Source: Myxococcales bacterium (GTDB taxonomy: Bacteria; Myxococcota; Myxococcia; Myxococcales; Myxococcaceae). From it: a DNA stretch of 9,368 bases. The position numbers and the translations under genes are program-made. The stretch spans positions 1 to 9,368 of the forward strand of contig PMBV01000445.1 of NCBI GenBank assembly GCA_003153055.1. Direction: 5' to 3'. The notes under the pieces were generated by a model, which worked only from the letters and a program-made list of their open reading frames with translations, had not been told where the DNA came from and ran no database searches. Every line of letters starts with the position of its first letter. Positions within the stretch are counted from its first letter, which is position 1. Shown one piece after another: positions 1 to 7,145 of the stretch.

Positions 1-2970
1 GTGATGTTCCGCCTGGCCGAGCTCTATTTCGAGCGCAGCTCCGACGATCAGTCGATCGCGATGCGCGACTATGAAGAGGCGCTCAAGAAGCTCGACCCCG
101 AGAAGAACCCCACTCCGCCCCCCGAGCCGAAGGTCGACTTTTCCCACTCCATCGCGCTGTACCGGCGGCTCTTGGCCGACTTCCCCAGCTACAAGCTGAA
201 CGATGCGAGCTGGTACCTGCTCGGCTACTGCCAGGAGAAGCAGGAAGACTTCCAGAAGGCCATGGGCGCGTACCAGTCGCTCATCGCCGCCTACCCCAAG
301 TCGAGGTTCACCACCGAGGCCTGGGTGCGCATCGGCGAGTACTACTTCGACGCCGACCAGCGTGAGGTGCCCGACGCGCTGACCCGCTCGGCCGCGGCCT
401 ACGAGAAGGCGGTCGAAGACACCAAGCACCCCCTCTACGACAAGGCCCTCTACAAGCTGGGCTGGAGCTACTACCGCCAGGATCGCTTCGACGACGCGGT
501 GAGCCGGTTCGTCGCTCTCATCGACTTCTACGAGAGCGAGGCCAAGCGCAAGGGCGAGGACGAGGTGGGGGGCGATCTCCGCAACGAGGCCCTGCAGTAC
601 ACCGCCATCAGCTTCGTCGATGAGAAGTGGGGCTCCCTGGCCAAGGCCCAGGAGTTCTTCGCCAAGCTGGGAGGCCGGCGCTACGAGGCGGAGATCTACC
701 ACCGCATGGGCGATGTGTACTTCGACCAGACCAAGCACCCCGAGGCCATCGAGGCCTACCGGCTGGTGCTCCAGAAAGACCCGCTGGCCAAGGACGCGCC
801 GCAGATCGAGCAGCGCATCGTGCAGGCCTTCGAGCGCGATCGAAAGCTCGACGAAGCCTTCACCGAGGCCTCCAAGCTGTCGACCATGTTCTCGCCGGGC
901 ACACCCTGGCACGAGAAATGGCGCCACGAGCCCGACGTGCTCCAAGCCGCGGGCGACCTGGTCGAGAAGAGCCTGTACCAGACGGCCACGTACCACCACC
1001 AACAGGCCCTGGTGTACAAGCAAGACGGCAAGTTCGACCAGGCCAAGGCGGCCTTCGAGACCGCCGCCAAGGCCTACAAGAGCTACCTCGAGCGGTTCCC
1101 CCGGTCGAAGAACGCCTACGAGATGGAGTTCTACCTGGCCGAGTGCTTGTACAACTCGTTCCAGTTCGCCGAAGCGGGCAAGCACTACGCGGCGGTGCGC
1201 GACTCCAGCCAAGACGTGAAGTACCTCAACGACTCGGCCTACGCGGCGGTGCTCGCCAATCAGAAGCAGCTCGAGCTCGACGTGAAGAGCGGCAAGGCCC
1301 AGGCCTACCCGGTGCTCAAGTCGTCCGATCGAACCGAAGGTGAGAAGGTGGTCGCCGTCGAGCTCTCCGCCCTCGAGAAGGCGCTGGTCGACGCCTCGGA
1401 CAAGTACCTCGCCAAGGCCCCATCTGACGAGAAAGCGCCGGGCATCGCCTACAAGGCCGCCGAGCTGTTCTACACCCACAACCAGTTCGACGAGGCTCGG
1501 CGGCGCTTCGAAGACATCGTGAAGCTCTACCCCAAGGCCGAGGTGGCCAAGTACGCCACCAACCTGGTCATCGAGAGCTACCTCATCGACAAGAACTGGA
1601 AGGCCGTCGAAGAAGTCTCGGCCCGCATGTCCGAGAACACCACCGTCATCGACCCCAAGAGCGACCTCTACAAGGAGCTCATCAAGTTCAAGCTCGGCGG
1701 CCGCTTCAAGCTGGCCGAGGAACTGATGTCCAAGGGCCAATGGGACGAAGCCGCCACCAAGTACATCGCGCTGGTGGCCGAAAACCCCAAGCACGAGTTC
1801 GCCGACAAGGCCCTCAACAACGCGGCGGTCTGCTACGAGAACGTGCAGCGCTTCGACTCGGCCCTCAAGCTGTACGAGCGCATCTTCAGCGAGTACCCGA
1901 CCTCGAAGTTGGCGCCTTCCTCGCTGTTCCGGGTGGCGGTCAACGCCGAGCGCTCCTACGACTTCGACAAGGCCATCGAGAAGTACCAGAAGCTGGTGAA
2001 GGAGTACCCCACCTCGCAGAACCGGGAAGAGGCCACCTACAACATCGCCCGGCTCCTCGAGGCCCTGCAGCGGTACAACGACGCCGCCGCGGCCTACCTC
2101 CGCTACGCCGACGCCTACCCGAACAGCGACGACGCGCCGAAGAACCAGGTCCGCGCGTCGCTCATCTACGAGAAGCAGGGCGACACCAACAAGGAGATCG
2201 CCGCCCTCAACGAGTTCATTCGCAAGTTCTCGAGCAAGCCGGCCCAGGCCGAGCTCATCATCGACGCCAAGCGGCGCATCGGCGACGCCTTCAAGAAGCA
2301 GAAGAACGACGCGGCGGCCCAGAAGGCCTTCGCTGGCGCGGCCGACGAGTTCGACAAGCGCGGCCTCAAAGCCGAGTCGGCGCCGGTGGCCGCCGAGGCC
2401 GCCGCCTACAGCCGCTTCGAGCTCGCCGAGACGGTGTTCGCCACCTTCGACCGGCTGAAGATCGGCGGCACGGGCAAGGCGCTGGCGAACAGCTTCCAGG
2501 CCAAGAAGGACGCGGTGAAGAAGTGCAACGAGGCCTATGATCAGGTCGTCAAGTACAAGCGGGTCGAGTGGATCCTCGCGGCCTTCTACCGCAAGGGCTA
2601 CGTGCTCGAGCGCTTCGCCCAGACCATTCTCGACACCCCGGTGCCGCCGGAGATCAAACGGCTGGGCGACGAGGCGGTGGTGACCTACCAAGACCAGCTC
2701 GCCGGCCAGACCGTCGCCCTCGAAGACGCGGCCGTGGGCATGTACGCCGACGCGCTCAAGGCCGCCAAGCAGTACCGGGTGTCCAACGAGTGGACCAAGA
2801 AGACCCTCGAGTCCTTGAACCGGTTCCGCCCCAAGGAATACCCGATGCTCAAGGAGCCCAAGTCGCTCATCTCGAGTGAGCTCACCTTCCCCGACGGAGC
2901 GGTGTCGGGTGTGTCGGGCCACGAGCGGGCCCAAGCGGCGCCCCAGAAACTGGGAGGAGATGACAAGTGA
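1..2970 (+). CDS. gltD: GltD/AgnA-like TPR protein of the gliding machinery, 5' end missing
   Basis: This is a 989-codon open frame that is already open at the first base, so the true start and any signal peptide probably lie upstream; the GTG-ATG at the edge is likely internal. The protein is almost entirely helical TPR repeats. Clear hairpins with a Y/F-P ending lie at about residues 49-65, 69-101, 105-140, 145-178, 230-262, 333-367, 484-513, 569-598, 602-635, 639-672 and 676-709. A non-repeat helical tail follows from about 800, ending in a charged GGDDK. In M. xanthus, GltD is a large periplasmic TPR protein of the Glt complex. The identification rests on this architecture and on the neighbours in the order D-E-F-G. 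The stop overlaps the gltE start (GTGA), which indicates translational coupling. Cysteines are sparse (77, 382, 611, 842). An Nfs-type paralogue (NfsD) cannot be excluded from sequence alone. Confidence 0.75.
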   Translation: MMFRLAELYFERSSDDQSIAMRDYEEALKKLDPEKNPTPPPEPKVDFSHSIALYRRLLADFPSYKLNDASWYLLGYCQEKQEDFQKAMGAYQSLIAAYPKSRFTTEAWVRIGEYYFDADQREVPDALTRSAAAYEKAVEDTKHPLYDKALYKLGWSYYRQDRFDDAVSRFVALIDFYESEAKRKGEDEVGGDLRNEALQYTAISFVDEKWGSLAKAQEFFAKLGGRRYEAEIYHRMGDVYFDQTKHPEAIEAYRLVLQKDPLAKDAPQIEQRIVQAFERDRKLDEAFTEASKLSTMFSPGTPWHEKWRHEPDVLQAAGDLVEKSLYQTATYHHQQALVYKQDGKFDQAKAAFETAAKAYKSYLERFPRSKNAYEMEFYLAECLYNSFQFAEAGKHYAAVRDSSQDVKYLNDSAYAAVLANQKQLELDVKSGKAQAYPVLKSSDRTEGEKVVAVELSALEKALVDASDKYLAKAPSDEKAPGIAYKAAELFYTHNQFDEARRRFEDIVKLYPKAEVAKYATNLVIESYLIDKNWKAVEEVSARMSENTTVIDPKSDLYKELIKFKLGGRFKLAEELMSKGQWDEAATKYIALVAENPKHEFADKALNNAAVCYENVQRFDSALKLYERIFSEYPTSKLAPSSLFRVAVNAERSYDFDKAIEKYQKLVKEYPTSQNREEATYNIARLLEALQRYNDAAAAYLRYADAYPNSDDAPKNQVRASLIYEKQGDTNKEIAALNEFIRKFSSKPAQAELIIDAKRRIGDAFKKQKNDAAAQKAFAGAADEFDKRGLKAESAPVAAEAAAYSRFELAETVFATFDRLKIGGTGKALANSFQAKKDAVKKCNEAYDQVVKYKRVEWILAAFYRKGYVLERFAQTILDTPVPPEIKRLGDEAVVTYQDQLAGQTVALEDAAVGMYADALKAAKQYRVSNEWTKKTLESLNRFRPKEYPMLKEPKSLISSELTFPDGAVSGVSGHERAQAAPQKLGGDDK
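2952..2959 (+). promoter_or_regulatory. Strong Shine-Dalgarno for the gltE-like gene
   Basis: GGGAGGAG lies 7 bases before the GTG at 2967, inside the last codons of the gltD-like gene. It is the best ribosome site in the window. It fixes the GTG start, which also places a lipobox at the right distance. Confidence 0.8.
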
Positions 2971-4649
2971 CCCGCCGCCTCCTCGCCTCCGCGCTGGCCC
3001 TGACCATCGGCTGCGTCACGACGCCCGAGAAGAAGCCCGACGACGCTCCCCCGGCCGTGGGCGACACCCCGGAGATGCCCGAGAAGGGTGCCCGCCCTGC
3101 CGCGACCGTGACGCCCGGCTCGGGCCAAGACACCCCGGCCGCGGCCGAGCCCCCGCCGCAGACCTTCGACCCCGGAACCCAGAGCCGATTCAAAGAAGGC
3201 GTGGCTGCGATGGGCTCGGGTGACGTCGCCGCCGCCGAGCGGGTGTTCAAAGACATCCTCGACCGGAACCCCAAGGCCGCCTACGCTTGGACCAACCTGG
3301 GCATCATCGAGGAGCGGCGTGGCGACCCGGCCCAGGCCGAGCGTGACTACCGCCGGGCGTTGGGCATCGACCCCACCCAGGACGTGGCGTGGGACAACCT
3401 GGCCCGCCTCTCGTGTCGGGCCAAGAAGTGCTCGCAGATCGAGAACGAGGTTCGCAGCGTCATCGCCCAGCGCCCAGCGGCCATCGGCGCGCGCAACGCC
3501 CTGGTGTATTCGCTCATTCAGCAAGGGCGGCTCGAGGCCGCGGCGAGCGAGGCGAAGAAGGTTCTGAAGGCCGACGAGCGAAACGTGCGGGCCATGCAGC
3601 TCTTGGCCAACGTCTACTTCAAGGACTCGAAGGTCGAGCTCGCCCGCCTGGTGCTCGAGAACGCCCGCACCATCGACCCCAACGACGCGGCGACCCACAA
3701 CGCCCTGGGCCTCGTCTTCCTCCAGCTCAAGCAGCGCCCCCAGGCCCTCGAGTCGTTCCGCCAGGCGGCCCTGTTGAGCCCCGACTTCGCCGAGGCCCGC
3801 AACAACTACGGCTCGATGCTGAATGACGCGCAGGACTACGAAGCGGCGGTGAAGGAGCTCGAGGCGTCCGTGGCGGCGGCTCCCGGTTTCCTGCTGGCCC
3901 ACCTCAACCTGGGCAACGCGTACCGAGGGCTCCAGCAGGTCGACAAGGCGCTGGCGGAGTACCGAAAGGTGCAGAAGGAGCGCCCCGAGCTGCCCGACGT
4001 CTATTTCAACCTCGGGGTCACGCACCTCGATCAAGACGTGCCTGGCCTGGACGCCACCGAGCGGCTCAAGACGGCCATCACCTACTTTTCCCAGTACAAG
4101 GATCGAGGGGGCAAGGACGACCGCGTCGAGCAGTACGTCAAAGACGCCAACAAGGGCCTCGAGAAAGAAGAGCGGCGCAAGGAGCGCGAGAAGAAGGACC
4201 AGCTCCGCAAGGTCGAGCAGGCCAAGAAGGACGTCGAAGACGCCAAGCGCAAGGCCGCTGAAGACGCCCAGGCCAAAGTCGAGGCGGAGGCCAAGGCCAA
4301 GACCGACGCCGAGGCCGCGGCAAAGAAGGCCGACGCCGACGCCAAGAAGCGCGCCGAGCTCGACGCCAAGGCCGCCGCGGAGGCCGCGAAGAAGTCGAAG
4401 CTCGAGGCCGAGAAGCGGGCCAAGGTCGACGCGGCCCGAAAGGCCAAAGACGAGGCCGAGGCGGCCAAACAGGCGAAGACCGACGCGGCCCGAAAGGCCA
4501 AGGACGAGGCCGCGGCCAAGCGGCAGGCCGAGCTCGACGCCAAGAAGAGCAAGAGCACGCGCCCGGCTTCGCGGCTCAGCGACGATGAACCGACCCCTTC
4601 CTCCCCCAAGAAGCCGTCTTCCGGTAAGCTGCAAGAAGACGACAAGTGA
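2967..4649 (+). CDS. gltE: GltE/AglT-like TPR lipoprotein with a TolA-like helical tail
   Basis: The 560-residue protein starts at GTG, overlapping the upstream stop by 4 bp behind a strong ribosome site. Residues 1-16 form a lipoprotein signal peptide (MTRR, hydrophobic core, LTIGC lipobox, lipidated Cys16). A Pro/Ala-rich linker runs to about residue 68. Eight or nine TPR repeats cover about 72-380, including WTNLGIIEERRGD, HNALGLVFLQ and HLNLGNAYRG. Residues 398-528 are an uninterrupted Lys/Ala/Glu/Asp/Arg region resembling the long helix of TolA, followed by a disordered Ser/Pro tail. In M. xanthus, GltE (AglT) is a TPR lipoprotein needed for adventurous gliding. The mature protein has one close cysteine pair (C150, C155) in the third TPR. 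Position between gltD- and gltF-like genes supports the name; the length of the charged tail may be lineage-specific. Confidence 0.8.
   Translation: MTRRLLASALALTIGCVTTPEKKPDDAPPAVGDTPEMPEKGARPAATVTPGSGQDTPAAAEPPPQTFDPGTQSRFKEGVAAMGSGDVAAAERVFKDILDRNPKAAYAWTNLGIIEERRGDPAQAERDYRRALGIDPTQDVAWDNLARLSCRAKKCSQIENEVRSVIAQRPAAIGARNALVYSLIQQGRLEAAASEAKKVLKADERNVRAMQLLANVYFKDSKVELARLVLENARTIDPNDAATHNALGLVFLQLKQRPQALESFRQAALLSPDFAEARNNYGSMLNDAQDYEAAVKELEASVAAAPGFLLAHLNLGNAYRGLQQVDKALAEYRKVQKERPELPDVYFNLGVTHLDQDVPGLDATERLKTAITYFSQYKDRGGKDDRVEQYVKDANKGLEKEERRKEREKKDQLRKVEQAKKDVEDAKRKAAEDAQAKVEAEAKAKTDAEAAAKKADADAKKRAELDAKAAAEAAKKSKLEAEKRAKVDAARKAKDEAEAAKQAKTDAARKAKDEAAAKRQAELDAKKSKSTRPASRLSDDEPTPSSPKKPSSGKLQEDDK
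4428..4535 (+). repeat. 54-bp tandem duplication inside the GltE helical tail
   Basis: Two adjacent 54-bp units begin at 4428 and 4482. Each starts with codons for DAARKAKDEA (residues 488-497 and 506-515), and the DNA of these ten codons differs by one base. The 18-residue units then diverge (EAAKQAKT against AAKRQAEL). This suggests the tail grows by in-frame tandem duplication. Confidence 0.75.
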
Positions 4650-4655
4650 GCGACC

Positions 4656-4904
4656 ATGCGCGCGTTGGCCTTCATTCTCTGCTTGTTCGCACTCCCCGCC
4701 TTCGCCCAGGCCACCTCGGGTGGTGCCGCCCCGGTGAAGAAGAAGAAGGTGCTCCGCCTCGACGTGATGACGGTAGAGGGTCGAATTCAGAAGCCCCAGG
4801 CGTTCTACATTCTGCAGCGCTCGAGCCTGAACTTCGACGAGCTCAACCGCGCCGAGACGTTCATTCCCAAGATCGAGAAGAGCGTCGAGAAGGACGCATT
4901 CTAG
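4656..4904 (+). CDS. gltF: GltF-like small secreted protein
   Basis: This 82-residue protein has a typical signal peptide (MRALAFILCLFALPAFA, cleavage before QAT). A short basic KKKK stretch follows, then a compact mature domain with LDVMTVEGRIQKPQAFYIL and a charged C-terminus. The only cysteine is in the signal peptide. GltF of M. xanthus is a small periplasmic component of the gliding complex that, as I recall, has no counterpart in the related Nfs sporulation machine. If this is a true GltF, it favours a gliding-type cluster. The ATG lies 6 bp after the gltE stop; the ribosome site (GTGAG) is weak, so translation may depend on coupling. The identification uses size, signal peptide, the VEGRIQKPQ segment and context. 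The family is too short for certainty. Confidence 0.7.
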   Translation: MRALAFILCLFALPAFAQATSGGAAPVKKKKVLRLDVMTVEGRIQKPQAFYILQRSSLNFDELNRAETFIPKIEKSVEKDAF

Positions 4905-5058
4905 CCTCGACGTGGCGCTCCTCGTCGTCGGCCGGTATTGATCCTTGAGCACACCCGCGAGCCATGGCTAAATGCTCGCCATCTTGAAGGGTTTTGAAGC
5001 GCGGAACCGTGGAGGACCGGCGTTGTCCAACCAGGCAACCCGAGGGGTTTGAACGAAC
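4905..5058 (+). promoter_or_regulatory. Spacer before the gltG-like gene; weak promoter candidate
   Basis: The 154-bp gap has no gene. A weak sigma70-like pair is TTGAGC at 4945-4950 with TAAATG at 4969-4974 (18-bp spacing, poor -10 match). Immediately downstream is the short direct repeat TTGAAGGGTTTTGAAG (from about 4984). No terminator hairpin with a T-tract is visible, so read-through from gltF remains possible. Confidence 0.25.
5043..5047 (+). promoter_or_regulatory. Ribosome binding site of the gltG-like gene
   Basis: AGGGG lies 11 bases before ATG 5059. The spacing is a little long, but this is the only purine-rich site near the start and supports the chosen ATG. Confidence 0.45.
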
Positions 5059-6381
5059 ATGGCACAGCCGCCTCCATCGAAGCACCTGCGCGTCGCCCTG
5101 ATTCAGGGCTCGAAGATCACCGAGGATCGCACCCTCAAGCGACGCACCTCGGTGTCGGTGGGGCAGAGCGCGACCAACACGTTCGTCGTGCCGGTGTCCA
5201 ACCTCCCACCTACCTTCACGCTCTTCGAGTTGATTGAAGGCGTCTACTACCTGTCCTTCACGGCCAAGATGGAGGGCAAGGTCTCGGTGAAGGGCGTCGA
5301 CGTCTCGCTCCAGCAGGCGCGAGCACAGGGTCTCGCCAAGCCGAGAAAAGACACCTTCCTGTTGCCGTTGACCGACGCCTCCAAGGGCCGCGTCGTCCTG
5401 GGAGAGATCTCGCTCCTGTTCCAGTTCGTCACCCCACCACCCGAGCCGCCCAAGCCCGAGCTCCCTGCCCACGTCAGAGGGTTCTTCTTCGACTCGACCG
5501 ACCGGCTCTTCTTCACGATTCTGGGCATCTCGCTGCTGGTGCACTTTTCCGGGGCCACCCTCATCGCGATGCAGCCCATTCCGGTGGAGCACGAGGTGGC
5601 ACTGGAAGACCTCCCCGATCGCTTCCTCAAGACGATGATGCCGCAGGAGAAGCCGCCGCCTCCCAAGCAAGAGGTGGCCTCCGGTGGCGAGAAGAAGGAC
5701 GACAAGAAGGACGAGGGCAAGGACGTCAAGAAAGACTCAGGCAAGCCCACCAGCAACGCCAACGCCAAGGCTGAGCTCGCCGCCAAGGTCGCGAAGTCGG
5801 GGCTGCTCAAGGTGATCGGCTCGGGCAGTGGCGGCGGTGCCTTCGAAGACGTGCTCGGCGGATCCAACGGCGTCGGCGACGTGGCGAACGCGCTGTCTGG
5901 CGCCAGTGGCGTCGGCGTGGCGACCTCCGATGCCCTGGGTGCCGGCGGCCCCAAGGGAGGCACCTCTGGTTCGGCGGCCGGCATCGGCGACCTTCGCACG
6001 GGCGGCGGAGGCAACGTGGCGTTGGCGGCCAAGGGCGACGCGCAGATTCGCGGTGGCGTGTCGATGCAGGCCCCAGAGGTCGAATCGGCAGACGTCGATC
6101 GCGAGAAGCTCGCCGCCTATGTGCGGGGCCGCAAGTCAGCGATTCAACAGTGTTACGAGAAGGAGCTGAAACGGAACCCCACGCTCAAAGGCAAGGTCGT
6201 GGTGCGGTTCACCATCAGCACCTCTGGCCGGGCTATCGAGATCGACATCGAGGAGAATACCCTGGGCAACGAGGCCGTGGCCGCTTGCATCAAGACGGTC
6301 ATTCGTGGCTGGGTGTTCCCGTTCAAGCCACCCAGTGACGTGCCCGTGGCCTATCCCTTCGTGTTCGCTCCGGCGAACTGA
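5059..6381 (+). CDS. gltG: GltG/PglI-like inner-membrane protein: FHA-like domain, one membrane span, TonB-like C-terminus
   Basis: The 440-residue protein has four parts. Residues about 8-125 are beta-rich and FHA-like (LRVALIQGSKI, SVSVGQSATNTFVV, VYYLSF), presumably cytoplasmic. Residues about 150-171 form one membrane span (LFFTILGISLLVHF). Residues 172-330 are periplasmic: an acidic/Pro segment (ALEDLPDRFLKTMMP, PPPPK), a Lys/Asp stretch, then a Gly-rich linker typical of myxobacterial TonB-like proteins. Residues about 345-440 are an AgmX/PglI-type TonB-like domain with CYEKELKRNP, LKGKVVVRFTIS, the second cysteine in AACIK, and terminal YPFVF. C365 and C410 are the only cysteines and probably pair. 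In M. xanthus, GltG links the inner-membrane motor to periplasmic and outer-membrane parts. The related GltJ/AgmX has zinc-finger and GYF domains, absent here, so GltG fits better. The FHA-like domain lacks the usual phosphothreonine-binding signature. Confidence 0.8.
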   Translation: MAQPPPSKHLRVALIQGSKITEDRTLKRRTSVSVGQSATNTFVVPVSNLPPTFTLFELIEGVYYLSFTAKMEGKVSVKGVDVSLQQARAQGLAKPRKDTFLLPLTDASKGRVVLGEISLLFQFVTPPPEPPKPELPAHVRGFFFDSTDRLFFTILGISLLVHFSGATLIAMQPIPVEHEVALEDLPDRFLKTMMPQEKPPPPKQEVASGGEKKDDKKDEGKDVKKDSGKPTSNANAKAELAAKVAKSGLLKVIGSGSGGGAFEDVLGGSNGVGDVANALSGASGVGVATSDALGAGGPKGGTSGSAAGIGDLRTGGGGNVALAAKGDAQIRGGVSMQAPEVESADVDREKLAAYVRGRKSAIQQCYEKELKRNPTLKGKVVVRFTISTSGRAIEIDIEENTLGNEAVAACIKTVIRGWVFPFKPPSDVPVAYPFVFAPAN

Positions 6382-6407
6382 ACGATCAAATTCTCCTGAC
6401 GCTGACA

Positions 6408-6429
6408 CCCCCAGATGAATTCGTCGGGG
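6408..6429 (+). other. Hairpin after the gltG-like gene, possible weak terminator
   Basis: CCCC (6409-6412) pairs with GGGG (6426-6429). The stem continues as GAT (6414-6416) with GTC (6423-6425) through a G-T wobble, with one bulged A and a GAATTC loop. No T-tract follows, so it is not a classical intrinsic terminator; it may mark the end of the glt-like transcript or stabilise a 3' end. Confidence 0.35.
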
Positions 6430-6464
6430 AGTGGTGGGAACGAAGGTGCAGCGCATCGGTATCG

Positions 6465-6491
6465 TTGACATACTAGTGCTGGGTCTATAGT
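6465..6491 (+). promoter_or_regulatory. Sigma70-like promoter for the coiled-coil/exporter genes
   Basis: A perfect -35 box TTGACA (6465-6470) is followed by TATAGT (6486-6491), a 5/6 match to the -10 consensus. The spacing is 15 bp, shorter than the usual 16-18. Transcription would start near 6498, about 24 bases before the chosen GTG start at 6522. The segment is AT-richer than its surroundings and lies in the intergenic gap, which supports it. Confidence 0.55.
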
Positions 6492-6511
6492 TTCCGCGCA
6501 CTTCCGCGGGT

Positions 6512-6517
6512 GAGGTG
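6512..6517 (+). promoter_or_regulatory. Shine-Dalgarno that decides the start at 6522
   Basis: GAGGTG lies 4 bases before GTG 6522 and matches six bases of the anti-Shine-Dalgarno complement. The upstream in-frame GTG at 6510 would overlap this site, so 6522 is the better start. Confidence 0.6.
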
Positions 6518-6521
6518 TCAC

Positions 6522-7082
6522 GTGTTTGTTCGACAGGCGTTGATCATCGGCGCCCTCATCATCGCCACGTCAGCACTGGGCCAGGCGAGGCCCGCGGTCG
6601 GTGCTGGGCCCGCGGCAGAATCGGTTGGCGATCCATCGAAGGTGCCCGACCCCGAGAAGGTTCGGCAGTCAGCGGACGCAGTGACGAAGATGCGCGTGCA
6701 GTTGAAAGACGTGCTCGCCAAGCTGGAGGAAGCCCGCAACTCGAAAGACGTGGTGAAGCTGAACTGCGTCAACGAGAAGCTCACGCAGATCAAGGGGCTC
6801 TTGCGCATCTCCGAGCAGTCCGACATTCAGCTCCAGGAATCGGTCGCCAGGAAAGAGACGTCGACCGCTGAGCACGAGTTCACCAAGGTGAGCATTGCGC
6901 GCTCCAAGGTCGATCAGCTGCGAGCCGAGGCAGAAGACTGTATTGGGCAATTGGCCTTCCGTACCGACGAGAACCTCTCGGTGGAGGTCGAAGTACCGGA
7001 CTACCTGCCCTCGGGAGACCCGACGCAGATTCAGAACCCGATTCCGATCGACACGCGGCCGGCGGCGGCCAGCGGCCCCTAG
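6522..7082 (+). CDS. Secreted coiled-coil protein of unknown function, upstream of the exporter pair
   Basis: I do not recognise a named gene. From the GTG at 6522 the product is 186 residues (190 if GTG 6510 is used). Residues 1-22 form a signal peptide (MFVRQALIIGALIIATSALG, likely cleavage after GQA). A Pro/Ala/Gly linker follows to about 45. Residues about 47-142 are strongly helical and charged, likely two or three antiparallel coiled-coil helices. They include LNCVNEKLTQIKGLL and the segment VDQLRAEAEDCIGQL. The tail (about 150-186) is acidic, then Pro-rich (VEVEVPDYLPSGD, PIPID). The mature protein has exactly two cysteines (C82, C140), placed to bridge two helices. It has no lipobox or membrane span, so it is probably periplasmic. 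Its own promoter and the 63-bp gap to the barrel gene suggest an operon with the exporter. A role as periplasmic adaptor or chaperone for the OPX/barrel pair is inference only. Confidence 0.75.
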   Translation: MFVRQALIIGALIIATSALGQARPAVGAGPAAESVGDPSKVPDPEKVRQSADAVTKMRVQLKDVLAKLEEARNSKDVVKLNCVNEKLTQIKGLLRISEQSDIQLQESVARKETSTAEHEFTKVSIARSKVDQLRAEAEDCIGQLAFRTDENLSVEVEVPDYLPSGDPTQIQNPIPIDTRPAAASGP

Positions 7083-7145
7083 CGCATTGAACCTCGACAT
7101 GGGACTTGGCCACGGACACCCGTGTGCTAAGCCGGCCACACACGA
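7083..7145 (+). other. Short spacer with a small hairpin
   Basis: CACGG (7111-7115) and CCGTG (7120-7124) form a 5-bp stem with an ACAC loop. No T-tract follows and no promoter is convincing. There is no clear Shine-Dalgarno before the barrel start at 7146, so the hairpin could affect its translation; this is speculative. Confidence 0.25.

Noticed and set aside
2685..4952. A 755-codon open frame on the minus strand
   Set aside because: It lies antisense to three well-supported plus-strand genes and its translation is low-complexity Leu/Gly/Arg. It results from G/C-biased third positions.
4861..5670. A 269-codon minus-strand open frame covering the gltF-gltG spacer
   Set aside because: Most of it is antisense to the FHA-like domain and membrane span of GltG, and it shows no recognisable motif.
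1..6381. Reading the cluster as an Nfs sporulation machine instead of Glt
   Set aside because: Not excluded, but the small GltF-like protein between E and G argues for the gliding branch, since as I recall Nfs lacks a GltF counterpart.
6408..6429. Classical rho-independent terminator after gltG
   Set aside because: The hairpin has a bulge and a wobble pair, and no T-tract follows.
6510..6521. Upstream GTG as start of the coiled-coil protein
   Set aside because: It overlaps the good Shine-Dalgarno GAGGTG; the GTG at 6522 has correct spacing and still gives a complete signal peptide.
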